Assembly (NCBI GenBank): GCA_021828445.1
Contig: JAJZJD010000039.1
Coordinates: 1 to 9,738, forward strand
Direction: 5' to 3'
Origin: a bacterium
GTDB taxonomy: Bacteria > SZUA-79 > Acidulodesulfobacterales > Acidulodesulfobacteraceae
Length of the DNA stretch: 9,738 bases
A program made the position numbers and the translations under genes. This document shows, one piece after another, positions 1-7,057 of this stretch (position 1 is the stretch's first letter; every line of letters begins with the position of its first letter). Below the pieces are notes generated by a model. It had not been told where the DNA came from. It searched no databases and was given only the letters and a program-made list of their open reading frames with translations.

Positions 1-394
1 TACCGCTTTCGGTAAGTTTTTTAACTGTACCTGCAATATTAGCGCCGCCTTCCATTTTAACGGCGTTTGCTCCGCTTTCTTTCAGTATTCTGCCTGCATT
101 TGTCAAAGCCTGTTCGGAGTTTACCTGGTAAGACATAAAAGGCATATCGCATGCTAAAAAAGTATTTTTTAAACCTGCCCTCACTATTTTAGCATGGTAA
201 ATCATCTCGTCCAACGTAACGCTTATCGTATTATCTTTTCCCTGAACGGTAGTTGCAAGCGAATCGCCTACCAATACTATATCGACTCCCGCCTCTTCCG
301 CTATTCCGGCTTGAACGTAATCATAAGCGGTTATCATTACGATTTTTTCGCCGTTTAATTTCATTTTAATAAAATCTTCGATCCCTTTTTGCAT
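1..394 (-). CDS. panB: 3-methyl-2-oxobutanoate (ketopantoate) hydroxymethyltransferase, 3' part missing
   Basis: PanB transfers a hydroxymethyl group from 5,10-methylene-THF to 2-oxoisovalerate, giving ketopantoate. This is the first committed step of pantothenate/CoA synthesis, in the cytosol. I translated the strand by hand: 131 codons from an ATG at 394 run off the left edge without a stop, about half of the usual ~264 residues. Landmarks are MITAYDY (20-26), VGDS (42-45), DEMIYH (62-67), ACDMPF (81-86) and VKMEGG (112-117). D44, D83, K113 and E115 line up with the Mg- and substrate-binding residues D45, D84, K112 and E114 known from E. coli PanB. The catalytic Glu of the second half lies outside the window. 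The start is 9 bp after the ptb stop with no clear Shine-Dalgarno, which suggests translational coupling in an operon. Confidence 0.95.
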   Translation of the reverse strand, partial: MQKGIEDFIKMKLNGEKIVMITAYDYVQAGIAEEAGVDIVLVGDSLATTVQGKDNTISVTLDEMIYHAKIVRAGLKNTFLACDMPFMSYQVNSEQALTNAGRILKESGANAVKMEGGANIAGTVKKLTESG

Positions 395-403
395 TTTATA
401 TTC

Positions 404-1345
404 TTATACCCATGATTTATATTCTAAAAATTTAGAATAGTTTTCTGAAACTATAGTAGCAAACGCCGCTGAGTAAAGTCTTGCTTCTGCGTTATCAGAC
501 CTTGAAGTAAGCACTACCGGCACTTTAAGACCGATTACTATTCCTGCCACTTTCGCTCCGGCAAGATATTCTAAATCTTTAAAAAGAATATTACCGGATT
601 CTATATTTGGAACCAATATTATATCGGCATCGCCGGATACCTCGCTTTTGATTCCTTTTTCTTCCGCCGCTTTTTTTGAAATCACGTTATCGAAAGCCAG
701 TGGTCCGTCAACAATGCCGCCCGTAATTTGACCCCTCTGCGCCATCTTGGAAATAATTGCGGCATCCATAGTAGAAGCTATCTTAGGATTGACTGTTTCC
801 ACCGCCGAAAGTATTGCCGCTTTAGGATGTTTGACGCCGATTATTTTGCATATATCGATGGCGTTTTGAAGTATCTGCGCTTTTTGAACGATATCGGGAT
901 TAATATTAATAGCAGCATCGGTTATAAAGATTAATTTCTTATAAGTTTTTATTTCCATGCAAAATATATGGGAAATAAACCTGTTAGTCCTTAATCCGCT
1001 ATCCATGCGGATAAGCTGATGCATTAATATATCCGTATGGATATGGCCCTTTATTATTACGTCGGCTTTTTTATCGGAGGCTAATTTAACGGCAATAATA
1101 GACGCATCGACATCGTTATCCGCGCCGATTATTTCAAAATCATTCGCGGAAATACTTTTTTCTTTTTTTTTGAGGAGAGAAATTATTTTATTTTTGTTGC
1201 CTATGAGCTTTGGTATTATAATACCCTTTTTATAAGCTAAAACTACCCCTTCAATGACAAAATCGTCTTCGGCAACTACTACTGCCGCTCTTTTGGCTTT
1301 AAACGATTTCGCCAATATTATTAAATCGTCTAATTTTTTTTGCAT
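404..1345 (-). CDS. ptb: Phosphate acetyl/butyryltransferase family protein (Ptb-like)
   Basis: This 313-residue protein belongs to the phosphotransacylase family, which interconverts acyl-CoA plus Pi with acyl-phosphate plus CoA in the cytosol. A partner acyl kinase normally turns acyl-phosphate into ATP. Visible family landmarks are KGHIHTD (99-105), ITDAAININPD (141-151), ETVNPK (183-188), GQITGGIVDGPLAFDN (205-220) and a C-terminal block around ADIILVPNIESGNILFKDLE (240-259) followed by PVVLTSRSD. The length fits stand-alone Ptb/Pta rather than long Pta fusions. Whether it prefers acetyl-, butyryl- or another acyl-CoA cannot be read from the sequence. It starts 11 bp after the small Asn/Gln-rich gene and ends 9 bp before panB, so the three are probably one transcript. 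No acetate or butyrate kinase gene is in view. The ATG at 1345 has only a weak ribosome site. Confidence 0.88.
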   Translation of the reverse strand: MQKKLDDLIILAKSFKAKRAAVVVAEDDFVIEGVVLAYKKGIIIPKLIGNKNKIISLLKKKEKSISANDFEIIGADNDVDASIIAVKLASDKKADVIIKGHIHTDILMHQLIRMDSGLRTNRFISHIFCMEIKTYKKLIFITDAAININPDIVQKAQILQNAIDICKIIGVKHPKAAILSAVETVNPKIASTMDAAIISKMAQRGQITGGIVDGPLAFDNVISKKAAEEKGIKSEVSGDADIILVPNIESGNILFKDLEYLAGAKVAGIVIGLKVPVVLTSRSDNAEARLYSAAFATIVSENYSKFLEYKSWV

Positions 1346-1356
1346 TTAAAATAGTT

Positions 1357-1692
1357 CTAAACGATTTTACTCAATACGTTTCCGGTTTGATTGGTTCCTA
1401 TAGTAACAGCCTGTCCGTTGTTATTATACTGATTTTGATTTGCGGCTTTTCCGCCGTTATTACCGGCAGCCTGAAGACCTTGAATATTCTGGTTAAGGTT
1501 TGCCGTAGTTTGAGTAAGCGCGTTTACCAAACCTTGATTTAAAGTTTTTACGGTATTTAACGTTAATGCGGCGGTTTTATCCGCAACGTCGTTAGGACCG
1601 GAAATATTCTGATATTGTCCTTTATTGGCATTTGCTTGATTGCTTTGAAATAGCTGAGATGCCGTAGGATTTGAATTAATTCCCTGTACCAT
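1357..1692 (-). CDS. Small Asn/Gln-rich orphan protein, first gene of the ptb-panB operon
   Basis: I do not recognise this 111-residue protein. It is about one third Asn+Gln (22 N and 15 Q by count) and contains no Glu, Arg, His, Cys or Trp. Residues ~1-32 and ~76-106 look disordered and polar. Between them, residues ~36-74 form a Leu/Ala/Thr-rich stretch (for example VADKTAALTLNTVKTLNQGL) that reads as one or two amphipathic helices. There is no signal peptide or membrane segment. I prefer the ATG at 1692 because GGGGG at 1701-1705 precedes it by 8 nt; the in-frame ATG at 1707 has no ribosome site. A promoter lies ~60 bp upstream and ptb follows 11 bp downstream. A cytosolic scaffold, surface or filament-type role is possible, but nothing in the sequence decides it. 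Confidence 0.72.
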   Translation of the reverse strand: MVQGINSNPTASQLFQSNQANANKGQYQNISGPNDVADKTAALTLNTVKTLNQGLVNALTQTTANLNQNIQGLQAAGNNGGKAANQNQYNNNGQAVTIGTNQTGNVLSKIV

Positions 1693-1700
1693 TTTAATTA

Positions 1701-1705
1701 CCCCC
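1701..1705 (-). promoter_or_regulatory. Ribosome binding site that decides the start of the small orphan gene
   Basis: On the minus strand GGGGG is followed by an 8-nt spacer (TAATTAAA) and the ATG at 1692. The upstream in-frame ATG (1707) overlaps this G-run and has only A/T bases before it, so the shorter protein is the better call. Confidence 0.6.
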
Positions 1706-1754
1706 ATTTTTATAATATTTACTTAATTAATACATAAATAATATCTATGTTTTT

Positions 1755-1782
1755 ATAATACCACAAAAAATTATATTGTCAA
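1755..1782 (-). promoter_or_regulatory. Sigma70-type promoter for the small orphan gene-ptb-panB operon
   Basis: Reading the minus strand, a perfect -35 box TTGACA (1777-1782) is separated by 16 bp from TATTAT (1755-1760), five of six to consensus. Transcription would start near 1748 and leave a ~55-nt leader before the ATG at 1692. It is the best promoter match in the minus-strand gene row. It sits in the only sizeable gap there (1693-1871, 179 bp) and marks a separate transcription unit after rubrerythrin. Confidence 0.65.
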
Positions 1783-1799
1783 ATCTTATCGATAAGATT
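1782..1799. promoter_or_regulatory. 18-bp perfect palindrome abutting the -35 box (candidate operator)
   Basis: AATCTTATCGATAAGATT is a perfect, gapless 18-bp palindrome. Its left end shares one base with the -35 box of the operon promoter, the position expected for a dimeric regulator touching RNA polymerase (activator) or blocking it (repressor). It has no following T-run on either strand that would make it a convincing terminator of the rubrerythrin transcript. I cannot assign it to a known regulator. Confidence 0.5.
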
Positions 1800-1871
1800 A
1801 ACTGCAATCTTTAATATTAGCTATACAATTTAATACAAAGTTTATTTATGCGATATTACCATTTTATTATT

Positions 1872-2384
1872 TTATGCGCTGAATTTAATATATTTATCTT
1901 TACGGCATCCGCAAACAGGGCATTTGTCCGGAGCTTCCGGCCCTACGTGTGTATGTCCGCAAACTGGGCATATATAAACCGTTTCCCCGTCAAAATCTTT
2001 ACCCGCGTCAAAAAGTTCTTTAGCTTTTTTATAAATATCCCTGTGAATTTTTTCCGCCTCTAAAGCGTAGTGCGTCGAGAGCTGGGCTTCTTTCTCATTT
2101 TGAAACTTAGCGGTTTCGTTGAATACGGGATACATCTCTTCAATTTCGTAATTCTCTCCATTATATGCAGCCAAAATGTTCTCGCCGCATTTTTTAATAC
2201 CTCCGAGAGCCCTCAAATGATTTTTTGCATGTATCAGTTCCGCTTTAGCTACAGCCCTGAATATGTTGGCTAACCTTCGTTTTCCCTCTTTTTCCGCCTC
2301 TTCCGAAAAAATCATATATTTAACGTGTGCCTGGCTTTCTCCTGCAAAAGCCGCTTTTAAATCTTCTTCAGTCATGCTTCTCAT
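1872..2384 (-). CDS. rbr: Rubrerythrin
   Basis: Rubrerythrin reduces hydrogen peroxide to water in the cytosol of anaerobes, taking electrons through its rubredoxin centre. The 170-residue protein has the usual order: a ferritin-like four-helix diiron domain (~1-125), then a C-terminal rubredoxin-like domain (~136-168). Probable diiron ligands are E16 (GES), E49 with H52 (AELIHAKNH), E82/E83 and E111 with H114 (EAEKIH). Two zinc/iron knuckles, CPVC at 139-142 and CPVC at 155-158, bind the mononuclear iron. The first ATG is chosen because AAGGAGAT lies 7-8 nt upstream, the best ribosome site in the window. Only 26 bp separate it from the stop of the DUF3857 gene, so it may be read through from there. 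A 179-bp gap with a new promoter follows. Confidence 0.96.
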   Translation of the reverse strand: MRSMTEEDLKAAFAGESQAHVKYMIFSEEAEKEGKRRLANIFRAVAKAELIHAKNHLRALGGIKKCGENILAAYNGENYEIEEMYPVFNETAKFQNEKEAQLSTHYALEAEKIHRDIYKKAKELFDAGKDFDGETVYICPVCGHTHVGPEAPDKCPVCGCRKDKYIKFSA

Positions 2385-2410
2385 AATTAAATCTCCTTAA
2401 ATATGGATAA

Positions 2411-4444
2411 TTAATAAAAATAAACGTTAGAAACCGCGATAAAGTAATTTTTCATATACTGTAAATACGACCTGATAATTTTTCTATATCTCTTATATTC
2501 TTCCTTAGAAACAGCCAGTTTTTCGGATTCAAATTTATATGAACAAATTAATTCTGCTTTGTTATTTAAAAATTTACATTTCGAATATGCGGAACTTGAA
2601 TTTCCCTTTAGTTTTAGCTCTTTAGGAATATAGTATATATAAGATTTCGCCGGAAGTTTAATTACAATTAAGCCCTTATGTTCAAAAGGATAACCTATGA
2701 TTAAATTATACCGTCTTTTTCCTTTTAAGACAAGGCCGAGCAATCCGGAATCGATAGGCAATACGGAATGAAACAGCAACTTGTCTGCATTTTTCGTTCC
2801 GTAGTTCTTATCTTTAATTTTGATTATCAATTTTAAATTTTTATTTATATTTCTTAAATTCTTAAAATTAAAATCTTTAATTTGCGCACCCGGTAAAAAA
2901 TTATATAAAGAATTATAAACTTTGATTTTTTTTTCGTAATGATTTATATTTTTTAGCGAAGATCTTTCGTAATTGGAATAAACCCCTTTATACTTGACTG
3001 ATACCGTTCCGCTTAGCATCCCGTTTTTGTTTATTTTTCCTTTAAACAAAAATATTTTTTCGTTTTGCTTCGGTTTTTCGGAAGGAGTTTTAATAAATTT
3101 AAATTTATTTTGACCTAAAATAGCGGCGCCGTTTCTGCCGGACAACTCGAAAGGAATATTAAAAGCTTTGTAAGAAGATGAATCGGGGTACAGATAACTG
3201 CGGACATAGCGTCCGTTTTCTTTAAAAGTCAAACCAACCAAAACCGAATCAAACTGCTTTGGAGAAATTGTTTTCTTATTAAAACTAGTAGTATTTAAAG
3301 ATGCGATTAATATGGGATAAGCGTTTATTTTTGCCGTTTTCAGCATAGCTATAAGGAGAGCCGCCAAAGATTTGGAGTCGCCGTATCCGTCGTTAAAAAC
3401 AACCGGAGCATCATCCGGCATGTAACCGTTTATTCCGTAACCGATTCCTGCATATCTGAAAGTTTTGACAAACTTATCGTATATAGCTGCAGCTTCTTTT
3501 CTTTCTTCTATAATACCGCCGTTATCTTTGTTTTTATATTTTTTAATTGCGGATTTAACGAACTTTACTATATTTTTATCCGGTTTTTCGGCTTTTTCAA
3601 ACATTGCGTTTATTTTATTCAAAAGAATCCGCCATGAAGTATAAGTCGATATGGATATATATTTTCTTAAATTTTTTTCCGGAGGCATATTGGATTCTTT
3701 TTTTATAGCGGAAACATGATTTGCGGAAATGCTTAATTCCGTGAATTTTTTATTCTTAAGTAAAACGGTTTTTCTTAATAAATAAGATTTTTTTATATTA
3801 TGCAGATATAGATTAAGCTTAAACCCCGAAGGATAAACGAGCGAAAAATTAATTTTTTTAACGGGAATATCGTAAGAAAAATAGTTCGTATAAAAAACGC
3901 CGTTTTTAATAAGCGGTTTAAAATTATTAATTTCATAAGAAAAGTTGATTATAGAGCCGTCTTCTACCGCCGGCATAGAAAGAGTCAGGTATTTTATATC
4001 CGAGTAAGCAGGATAATTAACCGCAAAACCTGGAGATACAATATTAATAGCATGTTTTCCTATAGGAATTTTAAACATTCCGTTAAGCAAAGTATAAGCA
4101 TATAAAAATTTAATTTTTTGATATTTCGTCGAAAAAGGTATAACGACTTCCGAATATTTGTTTATACCCCTTTGGGAAAGTATTTTTAAAGACTCTGCGA
4201 CATACTCGCGCAATTCGTAATTTTTATTAAGTTTTAAGACAACGTCTTTTTTTATTATATACGCTCCGTATTTTTTGTATACTTTTTCAATGTTTTTCCT
4301 TTTATTTTTTTTAACCGCAACGGACTTCTTATTTAAAGTTTTATAGGAAAAAGCAGGGTGCGTATTTGCTATATTCAAAAATGCCGTAAAAAATACCGTT
4401 ATAAACATAAAAAACAAAACAGATTTTAATTTATTATTTTTCAT
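2411..4444 (-). CDS. Secreted DUF3857 / transglutaminase-fold protein with degenerate catalytic triad
   Basis: 677 residues, numbered from the ATG at 4444. The order is: an N-terminal signal sequence (basic KNNKLK, then a hydrophobic run to ~28, probable cleavage near 33); a DUF3857-like beta domain (~60-245); a transglutaminase-like domain (~315-440); and a beta-rich C-terminal region typical of this architecture. It should act in the periplasm or on the envelope; such proteins are otherwise uncharacterised. The usual active-site Cys block (GDCKDKA-like) reads GYGDSKSLAALL here, so the nucleophile is Ser357. The usual FNHV histidine segment reads QFDSVLVG, so the His is missing. Only the Asp (YPDSSS, D421) remains. 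It is probably a non-catalytic binding fold. The TTG at 4453 also opens the frame, but AAAAGGA at 4454-4460 spaces correctly (9 nt) to the ATG. Confidence 0.8.
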   Translation of the reverse strand: MKNNKLKSVLFFMFITVFFTAFLNIANTHPAFSYKTLNKKSVAVKKNKRKNIEKVYKKYGAYIIKKDVVLKLNKNYELREYVAESLKILSQRGINKYSEVVIPFSTKYQKIKFLYAYTLLNGMFKIPIGKHAINIVSPGFAVNYPAYSDIKYLTLSMPAVEDGSIINFSYEINNFKPLIKNGVFYTNYFSYDIPVKKINFSLVYPSGFKLNLYLHNIKKSYLLRKTVLLKNKKFTELSISANHVSAIKKESNMPPEKNLRKYISISTYTSWRILLNKINAMFEKAEKPDKNIVKFVKSAIKKYKNKDNGGIIEERKEAAAIYDKFVKTFRYAGIGYGINGYMPDDAPVVFNDGYGDSKSLAALLIAMLKTAKINAYPILIASLNTTSFNKKTISPKQFDSVLVGLTFKENGRYVRSYLYPDSSSYKAFNIPFELSGRNGAAILGQNKFKFIKTPSEKPKQNEKIFLFKGKINKNGMLSGTVSVKYKGVYSNYERSSLKNINHYEKKIKVYNSLYNFLPGAQIKDFNFKNLRNINKNLKLIIKIKDKNYGTKNADKLLFHSVLPIDSGLLGLVLKGKRRYNLIIGYPFEHKGLIVIKLPAKSYIYYIPKELKLKGNSSSAYSKCKFLNNKAELICSYKFESEKLAVSKEEYKRYRKIIRSYLQYMKNYFIAVSNVYFY

Positions 4445-4453
4445 CGATGGCAA

Positions 4454-4460
4454 TCCTTTT
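4454..4460 (-). promoter_or_regulatory. Ribosome binding site that decides the start of the DUF3857 gene
   Basis: AAAAGGA on the minus strand is followed by 9 nt (TTGCCATCG) and ATG at 4444. It directly abuts the alternative TTG at 4453, which would leave no spacer, so the ATG start is preferred. Confidence 0.65.
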
Positions 4461-4527
4461 TTAATTTAAAAATTTAGTTAGGTTAGTAAGCATATATGCA
4501 TATATAATATATTGTATAAATATAAAA

Positions 4528-5676
4528 TCAGTCTTTAAAATTACAAATCATATAAATACCGCATTTATCGCAATCCGACCTGCTGCCGCCTTTTTTGCAT
4601 ATATCCAATATTCCAAGCCTTGTAATAGCGAAATCGTATTTTATGGGGTCGTAGTAATCCAATTTCTTAAGATTGTCCGTTATTTCTTCCGCCATTTTAA
4701 AAGACGGATTTTTTCGTTTGGTTAAACCTATATATTTGCTTATCCTGCCTATATGCGTATCTACAGGCATAATTAGCTGATAAGGCTGAATGCCGTTATT
4801 CCAGATACCGAAATCAAGATTGTCCGAATTTCTGACCATCCACCTTAAATATAGATTTATCCTTTTGCAAGGACTGTTATCCTTTGGCGACGTAAAGAAA
4901 AAACGAACCATGGAATTTTCGGGAAGATTTTTTGTTCCGTAAATTGAGGAAAAATCGGCAATACGCAAAGCTCTTTCGCAAAAACTTTCGATAGCTTTTT
5001 TTAAATTTATATCGGACGGACTATATCCTATAAGGAAAAAATTTTCTATAGAACCGTATTGTCGTATTATTTCGCTTAAAATTAAAAAGAATGCGGCAAT
5101 ATCTTTTTCTTTTATAAAACGGTAATAAAAGCCTTTAAATAATTTTAATCCGTTTTTCGCATTATAATTTAAAGTAAATTCGTAAAATTTATGCTCTGTT
5201 ATAACGTCTATTTTATCCAATGTTTTAAGAATCTGCTGGACGCCGCCGAAAGCAAATCCCGCCGCTATAAAACCTGCTATTTCTATATCTTTAGCGTCAT
5301 CGAATTTATGAACGAATCCAAGAGGGTCGGAATAAAGATATGACTCTTCGAACTTGGAATACAAGTCTTCAAGACATTCTTTCAATTTTAGCATGTTACC
5401 GTCTTTATTAAACGATTCGACCTTGCTTATAATTCCGTTTTCATAAACAAAAGTTTTGCCGTCCGGAAGAGACCAGCAGTCGCCATCCTCGAAAGGAAAC
5501 GGAACATTCATTCCCCTTCCTATAAAAACATCCTCTCCGTTTATTTTTGTATAAAAGTTAAAATCGTTATCTTCCCAAATTGAAGACTTGCCTCTGTCTT
5601 CTATTGCTTCTGCGGATTCGATGCTTTTGCCGCCGGATAACGGTAAAAATTTATCTTTCTCTTTATGATAATCCAT
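4528..5676 (-). CDS. TIGR02757/DUF2400 family HhH-GPD-like iron-sulfur protein with N-terminal extension
   Basis: Residues ~95-382 match the TIGR02757/DUF2400 family, which resembles base-excision DNA glycosylases but has no settled function. Landmarks are LYSDPLGFVHKF (114-125), IAAGFAFGGVQQIL (137-150), MPVDTHIGRISKYIGL (303-318, with D306 where HhH-GPD enzymes place the catalytic Asp) and DPIKYDFAITRLGI (343-356). Four cysteines at 360, 369, 372 and 378 (C-x8-C-x2-C-x5-C) resemble the 4Fe-4S loop of endonuclease III, which is C-x6-C-x2-C-x5-C. The family is usually near 250-290 residues. Here ~94 residues precede the core, with a beta-rich segment (~38-88, including DGDCWSLPDGKTFVYENG) that I cannot name. 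The start at 5676 has a modest AGG ribosome site. M95 (5394) lacks one, and the extension looks like real protein, so the long form is kept. Confidence 0.85.
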   Translation of the reverse strand: MDYHKEKDKFLPLSGGKSIESAEAIEDRGKSSIWEDNDFNFYTKINGEDVFIGRGMNVPFPFEDGDCWSLPDGKTFVYENGIISKVESFNKDGNMLKLKECLEDLYSKFEESYLYSDPLGFVHKFDDAKDIEIAGFIAAGFAFGGVQQILKTLDKIDVITEHKFYEFTLNYNAKNGLKLFKGFYYRFIKEKDIAAFFLILSEIIRQYGSIENFFLIGYSPSDINLKKAIESFCERALRIADFSSIYGTKNLPENSMVRFFFTSPKDNSPCKRINLYLRWMVRNSDNLDFGIWNNGIQPYQLIMPVDTHIGRISKYIGLTKRKNPSFKMAEEITDNLKKLDYYDPIKYDFAITRLGILDICKKGGSRSDCDKCGIYMICNFKD

Positions 5677-5771
5677 TATAATTAACCTATTTTATCTTAT
5701 TTGACCTATCTTACTAATTATTTTTTATTGATATATAAATAATTTTTTTAGTATGCCTATATTACATAATA

Positions 5772-7013
5772 CTATGAATCCTGCGTTATTTTGTATGCAA
5801 AATCCATTCCGAATTTTTCGCATTTAGCCAAATCTTCCTCGAACGGGGTCATTTGAATTTTTAAGCCTTCCTGCGCTATAACAAATCTCAAGCTTTTCAA
5901 AATGTCCTGTATCATCTGAACGGCTTCGCCGCTCCATCCGTAGCAGCCGAATACCGCAGCTCTTTTATTTTTAACGTTAAGCATAACCAGAGACGATATC
6001 ATATCGAATATAGGTTTGGGAGGTTTAGCGTTAAGCGTAGGCGAACCGACTATTACTGCATCAGCTTTTTCAATTTCATCGACTACATAATCAGCGTCAC
6101 GGTCAACTAAATTTATTAAAGCTACTTCCGTAAGTCCGTCTATTGCCGCCCCTTTAGCGATGCGTTTTGCCATTTCTTCGGTATTTCCGTAAGCAGAAGC
6201 ATAAACTATTACAATTTTCTTTAGAGTAGAATCTACATTATTAGGCTTGCTTGCTTCGATATACCAGTCTATATATTTTTTTAAATTTTCCCTCAATACA
6301 GGACCGTGCGACGGCGCAATAACGTCTATATCTAAATTTTTAATTTTCTCTATCGCGCTTAAAGAATAATTTTTGAACGGTCTCATTATATGGGTAAAAT
6401 AAAATTTAAAATCCTCGAAAGCCTCTTCTTTGTCCGTTATTAAATCGTTAAAAATATTGGCGTCGCAATAATGGGCTCCGAAAAAATCGCAGGGAAAGAG
6501 TATTTTATCTTCTTTTAAATAGGTAAACATAGTATCCGGCCAGTGCAGAAACGGAGCGCTTATAAACTGCAGGGTTTTGCCTCCTAAATCTAAAGAATCG
6601 CCGTCGCCTACCGTAATATTATTGTAATCTTTTTTAATAATATGCTGTACGAAATGGTGGGCGTTTTTTGAATAAACCAGCGTAGCGTCTTTAGCGATTT
6701 CTTTAATTATATGAAGAGCGCCTGAATGGTCTGGTTCTGTATGATTAATAATGATATAATCTATTTTAGAAATATCGGTAACCGAGTTCAGCTTATTTAT
6801 AAGCTGGTCTTTAGTATTCAGTTTGACGGTATCTATCAGGGCGGATTTTTCGCTTCCCTGAATAAAATAAGAATTATAGCTTGTTCCGTTAGCGGTAGGT
6901 ACGACTATGTCGAACACCCTTAAATCAGGATCGAATGCTCCCGTGTAATATACTCCGTCCTTTATTTTTACCGCTTTTTGAGATAAGATATTGCCGTTAA
7001 CGTTATTATCCAT
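5772..7013 (-). CDS. fprA: Flavodiiron protein (type A; O2/NO reductase, FprA family)
   Basis: Cytosolic flavodiiron proteins reduce O2 to water and/or NO to N2O with electrons from rubredoxin, F420H2 or another donor. This 413-residue protein has the minimal class A layout. A metallo-beta-lactamase-like diiron domain (~20-255) is followed by a flavodoxin domain that binds FMN (~266-410). The diiron ligands are visible: H91, E93, D95 and H96 in HTEPDHSG, H157 in FLHWPDTM, D176 in PCDFFGAH and H236 in SHGPV. The FMN phosphate loop is YASAYGNTEEMAK (271-283). There is no fused rubredoxin or flavin-reductase domain, so a separate donor is needed. GGAGG lies 9 nt before the ATG. The gene is divergent from hemW and heads the minus-strand row that also holds rubrerythrin. 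O2 versus NO preference cannot be told from sequence. Confidence 0.96.
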   Translation of the reverse strand: MDNNVNGNILSQKAVKIKDGVYYTGAFDPDLRVFDIVVPTANGTSYNSYFIQGSEKSALIDTVKLNTKDQLINKLNSVTDISKIDYIIINHTEPDHSGALHIIKEIAKDATLVYSKNAHHFVQHIIKKDYNNITVGDGDSLDLGGKTLQFISAPFLHWPDTMFTYLKEDKILFPCDFFGAHYCDANIFNDLITDKEEAFEDFKFYFTHIMRPFKNYSLSAIEKIKNLDIDVIAPSHGPVLRENLKKYIDWYIEASKPNNVDSTLKKIVIVYASAYGNTEEMAKRIAKGAAIDGLTEVALINLVDRDADYVVDEIEKADAVIVGSPTLNAKPPKPIFDMISSLVMLNVKNKRAAVFGCYGWSGEAVQMIQDILKSLRFVIAQEGLKIQMTPFEEDLAKCEKFGMDFAYKITQDS

Positions 7014-7016
7014 AGA

Positions 7017-7035
7017 TTTAAACCTCCAGTTTAAA
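7017..7035 (-). promoter_or_regulatory. Leader hairpin holding the fprA ribosome binding site
   Basis: On the minus strand (mRNA sense) TTTAAAC and GTTTAAA form a perfect 7-bp inverted repeat around a 5-nt loop TGGAG, ending 3 nt before the fprA ATG. The Shine-Dalgarno GGAGG occupies the loop and the first base of the 3' arm. The stem is six A-U pairs and one G-C, so it would be weak and could melt easily. A role in translation control is inference. Confidence 0.4.
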
Positions 7036-7057
7036 TGTTAATGGATTTATAAAGGCC

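Noticed and set aside
1357..1692. Similarity of the small Asn/Gln-rich protein to RebB (R-body) or YjfB-type small motility proteins
   Set aside because: There is a loose resemblance in the Ala/Thr/Gln-rich helical centre, but none of the wording I would require for either family, and no related genes nearby. Left as unknown.
1848..2273. Plus-strand open frames opposite rubrerythrin (1848-2063 and 2070-2273)
   Set aside because: They overlap a certain rubrerythrin gene on the other strand, carry no plausible ribosome sites and resemble no protein family.
4492..4505. 14-bp palindrome ATATATGCATATAT upstream of the DUF3857 gene
   Set aside because: It consists almost only of alternating A/T, so chance is a sufficient explanation in this composition, and no clear promoter boxes accompany it.
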